Source: a virus. From it: DNA of 42,437 bases. The position numbers were made by a program, and so were the translations under genes. Position 1 is the stretch's first letter; the number at the start of each line of letters is the position of its first letter. This document shows positions 14,931 to 22,291 of this stretch, one piece after another. The stretch covers positions 1-42,437 of the IMG/VR virus record IMGVR_UViG_3300046010_013285, one strand, 5' to 3'. The notes beneath the pieces were generated by a model. It worked only from the letters and a program-made list of their open reading frames with translations. It made no database searches and was not told the DNA's origin.

Positions 14931-15030
14931 TTGACATTTTAATAAATAAAAGTTAAGCTAATAAAATCTCGAATAAAGTTAACAGGTTTGTCACCACTAG
15001 CAACAAAAACCTCTTTTTTGTTGCTTTTTT
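14931..15030 (+). promoter_or_regulatory. Promoter and leader with terminator/anti-terminator
   Basis: TTGACA (14931-14936) and a weak TAAGCT (14954-14959) are 17 bp apart. A strong Rho-independent terminator follows: gcaacaaaaa (15000-15009) pairs with tttttgttgc (15015-15024), then TTTTTT (15025-15030), just 13 nt before the ATG at 15044. aggttt (14984-14989) can instead pair with aaacct (15007-15012), opening the terminator. This looks like transcription attenuation of the gene at 15044; alternatively a short RNA ends here. Confidence 0.5.
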
Positions 15031-15043
15031 AACAACTTTGATC

Positions 15044-15607
15044 ATGAAATATATCAATTATATTAATGCCCTTTCTGAAAATATACGACACAAATCTCTT
15101 AGCACTATAGAAAGAGATATTGTGAGCCTTCTTTGCGACGGAAAGACTTACTTAGAAATAGCGGAAAAGTTAAGTTACGACGATGGTTATGTTGGGTCTG
15201 TATCCAGAGAACTCTATGGATTAATAGGTCAAAAACACAAAGTTAAAGTTACCCGCTCAAACTTAATTTCTGTTTTGGATTCAGTAATGGGTGGTGAAAT
15301 AGACAACACATTTAATGTTTGTCACAACATTAAAGAAGCGGTCGTTTTTAATCGTGACATCCTCAAATTCAATCAAAATGAAATATTAATTAATGTATCT
15401 ACATTCTGGAAATTTGATGTTAAGAATAATGTCTTAATCCTCAAGACTCAGTATCCAGTTATCCTCAGTTTAAGTGAGCTAGAAACCAATTCATTTAAGA
15501 CAATCTTACACTTAAGCCGGCAAGAACAATTATCAGGAGACGCGCTATTAGAACTATTTAAAATCCTGAATAGCTACTATAGCGAGACAAATATTGAACA
15601 TCAGTAA
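15044..15607 (+). CDS. vMAP_N1-like HTH protein
   Basis: 187 aa from ATG 15044; a TTG at 15038 is an unlikely start. Residues 18-80 ('LSTIERDIVSLLCDGKTYLEIA' then 'YVGSVSRELYGLIG') match the HTH module at the N-terminus of cyanobacterial vWA-MoxR-associated and NB-ARC-type proteins. Here it stands alone with a 100-residue C-terminal part of unknown fold. Probably a DNA-binding regulator. An attenuator-like terminator lies directly before the start; the next gene starts 5 nt after the stop. Confidence 0.65.
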   Translation: MKYINYINALSENIRHKSLSTIERDIVSLLCDGKTYLEIAEKLSYDDGYVGSVSRELYGLIGQKHKVKVTRSNLISVLDSVMGGEIDNTFNVCHNIKEAVVFNRDILKFNQNEILINVSTFWKFDVKNNVLILKTQYPVILSLSELETNSFKTILHLSRQEQLSGDALLELFKILNSYYSETNIEHQ

Positions 15608-15612
15608 CTATC

Positions 15613-16074
15613 ATGATCAGCAAAGAACAATTAGAAATTATAGCACGTGAAAAATGCCCTAAAGCCGCCAGAATACTGGGAATTGAATTAAAGAAAGTCC
15701 GGTATTACAGAAGAAGAATTGTGGAGGGACATATTAATATTGTAGTTCCAAAAAGAGAATTAACTACACCAAGAAAATGGACTATTGAAGAAGACAGAAC
15801 TTTAATGAAAGAAATTGAAAACAGCCACATTGCACAAGTCGGAATTGCGCTTAAAAGAACCAAAGAAGATATTGAAAAAAGACTTAGCCTGATGCTGAAA
15901 AAAGAGAAAGTTAAGCTACCAATACTGGAGATTTTGATTCAATTCCCTGATATGCTACCCAGTCAAGTTGAACAGATGAAAAGCATCTATGAATATAGCC
16001 CTCAAAGTGCGCTTAGATATTGTCAAATAATTCAAACATACAACGATAAATACATACCAGATGAAGTAGTTTGA
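15613..16074 (+). CDS. Myb/SANT-like DNA-binding protein
   Basis: 153 aa. A basic helical N-terminus is followed by a Myb/SANT-like unit (about 54-95, 'PRKWTIEEDRTLMKEIENS', 'VGIALKRTKEDIEKRL') with the initial Trp and acidic first helix typical of that fold; other aromatic positions are missing. The rest is helical. Probably binds DNA. Co-transcribed with the HTH gene at 15044 and followed by a terminator. Confidence 0.5.
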   Translation: MISKEQLEIIAREKCPKAARILGIELKKVRYYRRRIVEGHINIVVPKRELTTPRKWTIEEDRTLMKEIENSHIAQVGIALKRTKEDIEKRLSLMLKKEKVKLPILEILIQFPDMLPSQVEQMKSIYEYSPQSALRYCQIIQTYNDKYIPDEVV

Positions 16075-16077
16075 TTA

Positions 16078-16113
16078 AATCCCCAGTTCTTCTATCAAGG
16101 ATTGGGGATTTTT
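16078..16113 (+). terminator. Rho-independent terminator
   Basis: aatcccca (16078-16085) pairs with tggggatt (16103-16110), then TTT, directly after the 15613-16074 gene. Confidence 0.8.
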
Positions 16114-16161
16114 GTATTTACTTATCTGCTTCATGTCTTAAATAAATTTATTAATTCCGTA

Positions 16162-16190
16162 TTGACATTATTTTCTTTATCCCTTAATAT
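16162..16190 (+). promoter_or_regulatory. Sigma70-type promoter
   Basis: TTGACA (16162-16167), exactly 17 bp, TAATAT (16185-16190). One of the best promoter matches in the window; drives the genes at 16222 and 16722. Confidence 0.75.
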
Positions 16191-16221
16191 AGAAACATGA
16201 ACAAACACAGGGGTTAAGCAA

Positions 16222-16713
16222 ATGTCCACAACCATCTCTTTCAAGATCCGTACAATCAAGCATCAAATTCAAGCCTGTTTGCGGGCTATCAAGAATGGTT
16301 TAAAGTCATTTGTTGACCGACTAATTGTGTTAGAAGCCAAGCTAGAAACACTATTGGAAGAAAAAATCATGGTACAACAACCAAAACCTATGAAGGTTCA
16401 GGTGAAGACTGGTAGTGAGCATCACACAACCAACTGGCGTTCTGCAATGGTTCGTGTTAATGGTAAACCAATTTATGAAGTTTTGAAACCTTTAACAAAA
16501 CCCGAATGGGAAATGGTTGGCAATAGAGGCAACCACGGAAAGTGGTGTGTGACTGAGTATGAATTGCCCCTAGGAGCAATAATTGAGTTTGTTGCAAAAG
16601 CCAACTCTCAAGAACCAATTGAATTTAAGTTCAAAGTTGGTCAAATTCCTTCAGTTGATGTTGAAGGACATAAATACAGCAATGCTATTTGCGGATGGAT
16701 TGTAAGCATTTAA
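16222..16713 (+). CDS. Hypothetical protein (163 aa)
   Basis: 163 aa. The N-terminus (1-50) is an amphipathic, basic helix pair; the rest is beta-rich ('MKVQVKTGSEHHTTNWRSAM', 'GKWCVTEYELPLGAIIEFVA', 'FKFKVGQ'). No family recognised. Behind a strong promoter and 8 bp before the next gene, so probably an expressed two-gene unit. The fold may be a beta sandwich; function unknown. Confidence 0.5.
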   Translation: MSTTISFKIRTIKHQIQACLRAIKNGLKSFVDRLIVLEAKLETLLEEKIMVQQPKPMKVQVKTGSEHHTTNWRSAMVRVNGKPIYEVLKPLTKPEWEMVGNRGNHGKWCVTEYELPLGAIIEFVAKANSQEPIEFKFKVGQIPSVDVEGHKYSNAICGWIVSI

Positions 16714-16721
16714 GGATAAAA

Positions 16722-17222
16722 ATGACAAAATATGACACTTTTGTGTACACAGCATATTACGCTTACACAAGCTACAATAAACTTTCAGATTCTCATGCTA
16801 AAAGCATAGCTTCTGGAAATTACAATGATATCCCAGATGTCATTGAGACAGGTTTAAGAGATATAGATATCGCTGACGATATCTATATGATAGAAGCTTA
16901 CGAAAATCCCGGTAAGCTTTGGAGTCATTGCAAAAAATCAGATTGGTATACTCACGTTGCCAGTGGAATTAAAGTCAAAAAAGAAGTCAAAAAATCTTCT
17001 AACTACGACAAGCCAAATGGTGATGGAACTTGTGAAACAACCCTAACGGTCAAAATCCCTGTACCTGATGGGAGAGGAAAAAACCCCAACTCCCACAACA
17101 ATAAACCAAAAATTGACGGCACTTCTCGTCAGATTAAATTGTCAGAAGAGGAATGGGAAATTCTCAAAACCCTTGGGGAAGGGAAAGGATATTCCCAAGG
17201 AATCAGAAACCTTCTCAAATGA
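16722..17222 (+). CDS. Hypothetical protein with C-terminal RHH-like motif
   Basis: 166 aa from ATG 16722, chosen over 16689 because aaggat lies just upstream. The N-terminal half is Tyr-rich ('FVYTAYYAYTSYNKL') with helices containing 'IADDIYMIEAYENPGKLW'. A basic linker (about 95-140, rich in N, K and P) precedes a C-terminal 'IKLSEEEWEILKTLGEGKGY', a short module often found at the end of cyanobacterial plasmid/phage regulators. Function unknown; DNA binding via the C-terminus is plausible. Confidence 0.5.
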   Translation: MTKYDTFVYTAYYAYTSYNKLSDSHAKSIASGNYNDIPDVIETGLRDIDIADDIYMIEAYENPGKLWSHCKKSDWYTHVASGIKVKKEVKKSSNYDKPNGDGTCETTLTVKIPVPDGRGKNPNSHNNKPKIDGTSRQIKLSEEEWEILKTLGEGKGYSQGIRNLLK

Positions 17223-17231
17223 TACCAAAAC

Positions 17232-17268
17232 AAAACTCTGTACATCAACTACAGGGTTTTTTCTTTTT
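17232..17268 (+). terminator. Rho-independent terminator
   Basis: aaaactctgta (17232-17242) pairs with tacagggtttt (17250-17260, one G-U pair), then TTCTTTTT. It ends the 16222-17222 unit. Confidence 0.85.
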
Positions 17269-17286
17269 CAAGAATTTTGTCCCTAA

Positions 17287-17478
17287 TCAATCGTGCTAAA
17301 TGACAAAAATACTGTTTTTGTCCTTAAAATAATCCAATTTAACCAGGCTCAATCGTGCCAAATGCTGATTACTTCGTTAGTCAATCATGCCAACCGTTCC
17401 TGGCGATTTTAGATAGAATAGTGGGAATGTATTGCTGTACAATGGTTTTAGCCAGGGACAAGCAATTGGCATGATTGA
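17287..17478. repeat. Four copies of a 13-16 bp motif in a non-coding stretch
   Basis: The 390-bp gap between the converging genes ending at 17222 and 17611 has no credible gene. It holds tCAATCGTGCtAAATG (17287-17302), tCAATCGTGCcAAATG (17349-17364), tCAATCATGCCAA (17381-17393) and an inverted copy TTGGCATGATTGA (17466-17478). A regularly repeated motif between convergent genes suggests a replication, partition or regulatory locus more than a simple promoter. Confidence 0.55.
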
Positions 17479-17529
17479 AACCAGAAAATTAAAGTCCTGA
17501 TTTTTAAGGGTTTTGGCGTTTCCACAATC

Positions 17530-17568
17530 AAAAAAAATAGCGATCGCCTAACGGAAAAGGCAATCGCT
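17530..17568 (-). terminator. Rho-independent terminator of the leftward operon
   Basis: On the minus strand an 11-bp stem (17558-17568 with 17539-17549, one mismatch) containing a HIP1 half-site is followed by a run of T (17530-17537), 42 nt beyond the ASCH gene stop. Confidence 0.75.
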
Positions 17569-17610
17569 TATATGAGTGTTTCGTAGGTACTACTATACCA
17601 TAGTATAGCA

Positions 17611-18051
17611 TTATGCGAGTAGTTGCTCAACTAATTCGTCACTTAGATATCTGTACCCTTGTGGTGGGTTGATTCCCAGTTCTTTCATCTTGGGTAATGT
17701 TACAAGATTAATTTTTTGAGGGTCTTTAAGCTTAATTCCCCATCCACAATATCCGCCTAGATATTCCTCTATTTCACTTACAGACAAGCATAATTCGCTT
17801 GTAAATTCATGCCACTCGCTGCAAGTGTGTTCAAGTATCTCAGTGGGTGTGGTTAATCCTACAATTGCTGCTGTGGGATTGGTTTCATAAACCAATATTT
17901 TTTTGAATTTAGGAATCAGTCCTTGTTTGTTGCCAGGAAAAAAAACTGGCTTAATGGCTTTTGGACTTCTTTTCCTAAGCTCTATTGTTTTATTGCCTGC
18001 CAGAATATTCTGGCAGTGGACAGGGTGCAAGCTGATTAATAGGGTGTCCAT
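17611..18051 (-). CDS. ASCH-domain protein
   Basis: 146 aa. The ASCH pattern is clear: 'LLISLHPVHCQNILAGNKTIELRKR' (4-28), 'ILVYETNPTAAIVGL' (about 52-66), 'VSEIEEYLGGYCGWGIKL' (about 91-108). ASCH domains have a PUA-like beta barrel and bind RNA or modified nucleosides; some are RNases. It is the last gene of the leftward operon, next to a methyltransferase, and followed by a terminator. Role on the element unknown. Confidence 0.8.
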   Translation of the reverse strand: MDTLLISLHPVHCQNILAGNKTIELRKRSPKAIKPVFFPGNKQGLIPKFKKILVYETNPTAAIVGLTTPTEILEHTCSEWHEFTSELCLSVSEIEEYLGGYCGWGIKLKDPQKINLVTLPKMKELGINPPQGYRYLSDELVEQLLA

Positions 18052-18066
18052 CGTTTTATCTTCCTT

Positions 18067-18732
18067 TTATTTGTGAATTAATGTTAGTGCTGAGTTCTGC
18101 TTGCCTAAACGAATGTCAAAGATAGCGTCGTAACATTGACGACCACTGTTCATGACTGGCTTTCCGTTCTTAAATTGTGGAACACCACCAATGAATTTTT
18201 GTTGCTTACTCATAGGGATACCGTCTTTCAGGTAATCCACTCTGTCAGCAACAGGGTAGACATGATGGATATGTGCATCCAAAGCGTCCCAAGCTTTAGC
18301 TCTTCCTTGAGAGCAATTCCAATCCAGTGGCATTAAAAACAGCAGCCGGGAATTGGGGCTATCATTGAGCAGTTCCAAAGATTTGGCAACCGCTTCAACA
18401 CATAAAGAAAAAGGTGGATTTGAGATGATAAGGTCACATCCCCACTTAGAAACATCGCTAAAAAAGTTGCCATTTACCCATGTAGCCAACTTAGCTTTTT
18501 CTTTCCCTTGTAAGAATCGGGAATACTTTATTTCCACACATTCTATTAAGCGATCGCTTGGTAGATATTTAGCTATTTGACCTGAACCAGCAAATGGTTC
18601 AAGAATCTCTCTGTCTGTGGGTAAGACCAGCTTAGACATGGCGACAGCAAGCCAGTCAGGTGTTTCATAGTCATCGTTCGTAAAGTCATCACTGACAGTA
18701 AGCTGCTCTTTAAAGAGTGTTAATTGATTCAT
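18067..18732 (-). CDS. Class I adenine-methyltransferase-like protein
   Basis: 221 aa. SAM-binding motif I 'EPFAGSGQ' (45-52) and catalytic motif IV 'NPPF' (105-108) are those of N6-adenine or N-methyl transferases. No target-recognition domain or restriction partner is visible, so it is likely a solitary phage-type methyltransferase, possibly protecting the element's DNA. Fifteen bp separate it from the ASCH gene. Size is normal for a stand-alone enzyme of this kind. Confidence 0.75.
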   Translation of the reverse strand: MNQLTLFKEQLTVSDDFTNDDYETPDWLAVAMSKLVLPTDREILEPFAGSGQIAKYLPSDRLIECVEIKYSRFLQGKEKAKLATWVNGNFFSDVSKWGCDLIISNPPFSLCVEAVAKSLELLNDSPNSRLLFLMPLDWNCSQGRAKAWDALDAHIHHVYPVADRVDYLKDGIPMSKQQKFIGGVPQFKNGKPVMNSGRQCYDAIFDIRLGKQNSALTLIHK

Positions 18733-18734
18733 AA

Positions 18735-19052
18735 CTACTCTTCTATTATTTCTAAAATGCGACGTATTTGATCCGGCGTAAGCAAATCAAGTTTTCTGGT
18801 TGCAACTTGAAGTTTTTTTAGATTATCTTTGTGTTGAATGTAGTTGCTGTATGATTCTTGTGCATCAAATAATACAGCATTGTACTCTTGGACGACGATA
18901 GGGAAATCCTCTATCTGAACTTTTATTACATCATAATCAACACGAACATAAAAGTATGTCCGTCCTACTTTCTCTACAATTCCTTGAGAAATCTTACCTC
19001 TTGTTTTGTTGTAAGATATATCCAAAAAAATTAAACTATCTCCAACCTTCAT
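18735..19052 (-). CDS. Small beta-rich protein (105 aa)
   Basis: 105 aa: an N-terminal barrel-like part (1-55, 'MKVGDSLIFLDI', 'IVEKVGRTYFYVRVDYDVI') with the look of a KOW/SH3-type fold, then a helical C-terminus ('LTPDQIRRILEIIEE'). GGAG lies 6 nt before the ATG. It ends 2 nt before the methyltransferase gene and may be co-translated with it. Not recognised. Confidence 0.5.
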   Translation of the reverse strand: MKVGDSLIFLDISYNKTRGKISQGIVEKVGRTYFYVRVDYDVIKVQIEDFPIVVQEYNAVLFDAQESYSNYIQHKDNLKKLQVATRKLDLLTPDQIRRILEIIEE

Positions 19053-19069
19053 CTGTTACTCCAAGTATA

Positions 19070-19130
19070 AAAAATATCCCCTAAAAAGGGGACTGTGAAA
19101 GCTTTAAGTGCGGATCTTTCATGATCCGCA
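19070..19130 (-). terminator. Two hairpins, the left one a leftward terminator
   Basis: On the minus strand tcccc/gggga (19077-19081 with 19088-19092) is followed by T-rich sequence (tatttttt, 19070-19077): a terminator-like hairpin. A second perfect 8-bp stem, tgcggatc/gatccgca (19109-19130), lies just upstream. Both sit between the genes ending at 19138 and starting at 19052, so they may reduce expression of the distal genes. Confidence 0.55.
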
Positions 19131-19137
19131 AATAACA

Positions 19138-19365
19138 CTAAAAGACATCTACAACAGGACTGCTGTAGCCATATTTAGCTGACCAGCTTAAACCTGACCA
19201 TGTAGTGACACGGGTAATCTTCCCGTTTTTCACCTCAAGTCTTGCTTGTTCTGTGGGAACTTCACCAAAGTGAAATTCATCATTCTTGGGAAAATCAACA
19301 CCCAATAGGGTGTTAAGAGATTGAGTGCTTTTCCAGTTAGCAATAATAAATTCTTTAACGTCCAT
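19138..19365 (-). CDS. Hypothetical protein (75 aa)
   Basis: 75 aa from ATG 19365, chosen because CAGGAGA lies 5 nt upstream; a frame from 19449 reads through the hairpin region and is unlikely. Strand-helix-strand character ending 'GYSSPVVDVF'. Unrecognised. Downstream of the protelomerase-like gene in the leftward unit. Confidence 0.45.
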   Translation of the reverse strand: MDVKEFIIANWKSTQSLNTLLGVDFPKNDEFHFGEVPTEQARLEVKNGKITRVTTWSGLSWSAKYGYSSPVVDVF

Positions 19366-19405
19366 GTCTGTCTCCTGTGGGTGTAATGTAAATAGGCTTC
19401 CCACT

Positions 19406-19444
19406 ACTACCGGGGTGGTAGTTTCGGGCGGTAGCCAGCCGCCC
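19406..19444 (-). promoter_or_regulatory. Two GC-rich stem-loops in the leader of 19138-19365
   Basis: actacc/ggtagt (19406-19411 with 19417-19422) and gggcgg/ccgccc (19426-19431 with 19439-19444) stand side by side in the gap between the genes ending at 19464 and starting at 19365. They lack a T tract; an mRNA processing or stability element is likely. Confidence 0.4.
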
Positions 19445-19463
19445 ATCATCAGGTGGGATGACG

Positions 19464-19781
19464 CTAAAAGGTAAAAGGCTGCCAGCCCGGCTTTATCCTA
19501 CGCCTTTTAAGACTTTCTTCTTCTTCTTTTAATTGTTCCTCTAAGAAATGTCTGGAATAAGTATCCACCCCATCTTCCATTACGAAGGTGTCGCCTAGAG
19601 GGGCGCGTTTAACTGGGGTGAGTGGTGTCAGCCACTCATGATCGTCAGGGATTTCTTTAATTTCGCCAGCAAGGCGAATATCAGGGGATTTGGAATAACC
19701 AACCAAGTCTCCTTGGTTTGTTGTGTAAGCGTATTCAATTAAAGTATAGTTGTAACCATCTACTGTCATTGTTGTTTCCAT
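19464..19781 (-). CDS. Hypothetical protein (105 aa), starts METTM
   Basis: 105 aa: a beta-rich N-terminal part ('GYNYTLIEYAYTTNQGDLVGY') and a Glu-rich coiled C-terminus ('FLEEQLKEEEESLKRRR'). Its first five codons (METTM) and 39-bp leader are shared with the protelomerase-like gene just upstream, so the 5' end was duplicated with its leader. Role unknown. Confidence 0.5.
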   Translation of the reverse strand: METTMTVDGYNYTLIEYAYTTNQGDLVGYSKSPDIRLAGEIKEIPDDHEWLTPLTPVKRAPLGDTFVMEDGVDTYSRHFLEEQLKEEEESLKRRRIKPGWQPFTF

Positions 19782-19798
19782 TTTATTTTGCTCTTCAG

Positions 19799-19837
19799 TA
19801 TTTACAACAGCAGTTTACCGACGTGCTTAGGTCGCAA
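19799..19837 (-). repeat. 39-bp leader repeat, copy 1
   Basis: Differs from the copy at 20899-20937 at only three of 39 bases, fills the gap just before a METTM-starting gene, and is followed by the same ATG-GAA-ACA-ACA-ATG codons. It contains acgtgcttaggtcgcaa (plus strand). Possible operator or RNA leader. Confidence 0.6.
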
Positions 19838-19843
19838 AGCTAA

Positions 19844-20887
19844 CTATTTACATTTATCAATGTCAATCACTACGACATCTGCGTCATAACAGGTGGCACT
19901 GCTCCTACCCGCTTCTAAGCTATTGTTATGTCCCATTATCTGATTCAATATTTGGTTCATCTTTTGCTTACTACCTTCAAAAAACAAGGGATAAACCACT
20001 TGACCATATATCTGTCTCAAGAGAAGACATTTTTTCCGATCTTTGCCCGCGTGAATCCACTTATCGCCAGTTTTCACATAAGTTGACAAAATGTCCTTAA
20101 CACTTCCGCTTAGATACCTACTGTACTTGTCATGCGACTGTTTAGCCGCAGCACTAACATCACCATCTATCACTGGTATTCGTTTATGCGAGTCCGACAA
20201 CCATTTAATCCCCTCTACTACTTCTCTAGCAGCGCCCATTAAAATGGGAATTTTGTAGCTTTCGGCACTTTCTAAACTATGTTTTTTGAGTTGTCCACTA
20301 AACATAACCCAGTTATCGTCAAGGTATTCAAAATTACCACTACACATAATCTCTGACTGCCTGCGACCGGTTAAACACATTAATGCGATTGCTACTTCAC
20401 TCCAATCTTTACCCAGTCTAGGTAGATTTTGCAATCTCGACTTAGACCACAAGAGTAATGATGAGACCTCAACATCAATTGTATTTTGCTGTCTCAAATT
20501 TAATTTCTTTTGTCCTTCTACACGCTTAGATTTACTATACTCGCTCATTAAGGATTTGACAGACTTGCAAAAAAGTTGATATTGCTGAATTAGCATACCA
20601 TCTGGGAATTGACCTGCTTCTGCACTTGCAGACTTTCCGATGCTTTTCAAAACTGAGCTAACAGCACTGCATACCGAATTAGCATTAGTGCCAAACTCAT
20701 TTTCAATTTCAGCCTTGAACGGTGTGACAATCTCAACCCAGCTAGGTAGAAACAAAACTTTTTGTACTTGTAGCTCCAAAGTGTAGTTTTTTAATTTTGC
20801 ATAGTAAGTATTTGCCATGAGAATGATTTTTCCTTGACAACCCTGATACTCATCATCTACTTCCGCTACTATCATTGTTGTTTCCAT
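19844..20887 (-). CDS. Protelomerase-like tyrosine recombinase
   Basis: 347 aa. 'LMCLTGRRQSEIMCSGNF' (169-186) gives the Arg I box (R176 of TGRRxxE); 'MFSGQLKK' (195-202) gives the strand lysine (K201), spaced 25 residues, as between R275 and K300 of protelomerase TelK. 'LLLRQIYG' (R291) fits Arg II, 'IMGH' (H320) the His, and Y334 could be the nucleophile (14 residues on, a little long). Protelomerases cut a palindrome and reseal both ends as hairpins, keeping linear plasmid prophages such as N15. An ordinary integrase is less likely because of the TGRR/GQLK pattern. GGAG lies upstream of the ATG at 20887. Confidence 0.7.
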   Translation of the reverse strand: METTMIVAEVDDEYQGCQGKIILMANTYYAKLKNYTLELQVQKVLFLPSWVEIVTPFKAEIENEFGTNANSVCSAVSSVLKSIGKSASAEAGQFPDGMLIQQYQLFCKSVKSLMSEYSKSKRVEGQKKLNLRQQNTIDVEVSSLLLWSKSRLQNLPRLGKDWSEVAIALMCLTGRRQSEIMCSGNFEYLDDNWVMFSGQLKKHSLESAESYKIPILMGAAREVVEGIKWLSDSHKRIPVIDGDVSAAAKQSHDKYSRYLSGSVKDILSTYVKTGDKWIHAGKDRKKCLLLRQIYGQVVYPLFFEGSKQKMNQILNQIMGHNNSLEAGRSSATCYDADVVVIDIDKCK

Positions 20888-20898
20888 TTTTTGCTCCT

Positions 20899-20937
20899 TA
20901 TTTACAACAGCAGTTTGATGACGTGCTTAGGTCGCAA
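20899..20937 (-). repeat. 39-bp leader repeat, copy 2
   Basis: Second copy of the leader at 19799-19837 (36 of 39 bases equal), immediately upstream of the protelomerase-like gene, starting 11 bp before its ATG. Confidence 0.6.
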
Positions 20938-20959
20938 TACAACTTACTTTAGTGAGATA

Positions 20960-22015
20960 TTACATTACGCGAAGCCCAAATGGCATCTTAAAAGAATCAC
21001 CGCATTTTTCAGCAGCTAAATTTAACTTTTCCATGATGGGTGCAAAAACTTCATCTCTTATATAAAACTCCTTCTTGGTGTCACCCTCTTTTTTCATTAG
21101 GGTGACATGAGTACTCAATTTCCATCCTTCGCTCCCTTTTGAGGCGAGGGTAATTTCTTCCTGGTTGTCCAGGAAAACCATAAACTTCCCATCTTGACTA
21201 TCCGTGCCATTCATTTCGTGCCGAATAGCAGCACATAATTCCTGAACGTGGCGTGACGTTCTGTTAATAAACAGAACGTATTTGTCTATATCTTCTTTGA
21301 TCCAAATTGATGCAGGTTCAGCATCAATTTTATTAATAACTTTGGATAGTTTGGGGAGGTTAGTTAACCTCCCACTTAACCACTTTTCAAATGGTTGGGC
21401 AGGTTTTTTGCCCTGCTTGATTTTATAGTTTTCCCAAACTTTTCTCTGGGAATTTTTTACTTGGTTTGGATTAATACAGACATTGCCTAGTTTATCATGT
21501 TCAGTGGGGAACACTGTTTTGTCCCAATAAAAGGACTTTCCTTCATGCTCTTTACAGTCAGCACCTAGGACTACTACAAGTCCGTCCTGGATTAGGATGG
21601 ACTCTTCTAACACTCCAAGTGCTAGAAGCTGCTGTTTAGCAACTTCTAAACTTTTTTGTGACTTAGTTGGTGCTTGTGATTGTACTTGCGACTGTTGTTG
21701 TGGCTTGTTCTGTTTAGATTGTTTATCAACAGGTTTTAAATCTGAAATCTCAGATACCAGCTTTCTCCCCACTGCAAAATCTACTGAAACCATTTTGCCC
21801 ATTACGGCAAAAATAGTTCCTTCACCCCAGCGAGGGTGAATTACTTGCATCCTGACCACTAATTTTAACTCTGTTGTCACTTTCTTTATCTCCTCTTGCT
21901 CTAATTGAGCATCAATTTCCATCAACTCATCTACCCAGCGGTAGATGTTTTGTTGCCCTCTCCCGACGCGGGAGATCAAGTTGATCAATACCTGTCTTCT
22001 TTTTACTAAGTCCAT
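20960..22015 (-). CDS. Hypothetical protein with Tudor-like motif (351 aa)
   Basis: 351 aa from ATG 22015 (AGGG 4 nt upstream; a GTG precedes it). A helical N-terminus is followed by 'HPRWGEGTIFAVMGKMVSVDFAVGRKLV' (about 60-87), a UvrD/PcrA C-terminal Tudor-like pattern seen in RNA-polymerase- or DNA-binding proteins. A Gln-rich linker (about 96-125) separates the 225-residue C-terminal part, which has no recognised domain. Lies just upstream of the protelomerase-like gene; a linked role in telomere or replication functions is inference. Confidence 0.5.
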   Translation of the reverse strand: MDLVKRRQVLINLISRVGRGQQNIYRWVDELMEIDAQLEQEEIKKVTTELKLVVRMQVIHPRWGEGTIFAVMGKMVSVDFAVGRKLVSEISDLKPVDKQSKQNKPQQQSQVQSQAPTKSQKSLEVAKQQLLALGVLEESILIQDGLVVVLGADCKEHEGKSFYWDKTVFPTEHDKLGNVCINPNQVKNSQRKVWENYKIKQGKKPAQPFEKWLSGRLTNLPKLSKVINKIDAEPASIWIKEDIDKYVLFINRTSRHVQELCAAIRHEMNGTDSQDGKFMVFLDNQEEITLASKGSEGWKLSTHVTLMKKEGDTKKEFYIRDEVFAPIMEKLNLAAEKCGDSFKMPFGLRVM

Positions 22016-22076
22016 CACACCCTCCCGCGTCGTTTGTTTTTCTATATTTCCATTATGTATGGATAGAATGAAATTG

Positions 22077-22283
22077 TCAAGCCTTTTCCAAAACTTTTTT
22101 TTCAGTCTCCAGAAAAGCAGCCATACCCCTTGCTACGTCTGGGTTTCGAACAATTCTTTCAATTAGCTCACCAAAGGCTATACATAAATGGTCTGCGTAA
22201 CACTGATATACACATCTGGCTGTTGGAGTAAGCCTAAGCGTAACTTTTACTTTGTTTTTACCGTAATCTGATGGTCGTGCCAT
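22077..22283 (-). CDS. Small RHH-like protein, paralogue of 28558-28779
   Basis: 68 aa with a basic start (MARPSDYGKNKVKVTLRL) then helices containing 'ELIERIVRNPDVARGMAAFLE'. The same 'ELIExxxRNPDVxRGxAxF' occurs in the 73-aa protein at 28558. Probably a ribbon-helix-helix-type DNA binder. One copy in each of the two opposing transcription units suggests paired regulators. Confidence 0.55.
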   Translation of the reverse strand: MARPSDYGKNKVKVTLRLTPTARCVYQCYADHLCIAFGELIERIVRNPDVARGMAAFLETEKKVLEKA

Positions 22284-22291
22284 AATTTCCT

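Noticed and set aside
19844-20887. Ordinary phage integrase with an adjacent attachment site.
   Set aside because: No tRNA or att-like repeat was seen next to the gene, and the TGRR/GQLK pattern fits protelomerases better; still the main alternative.
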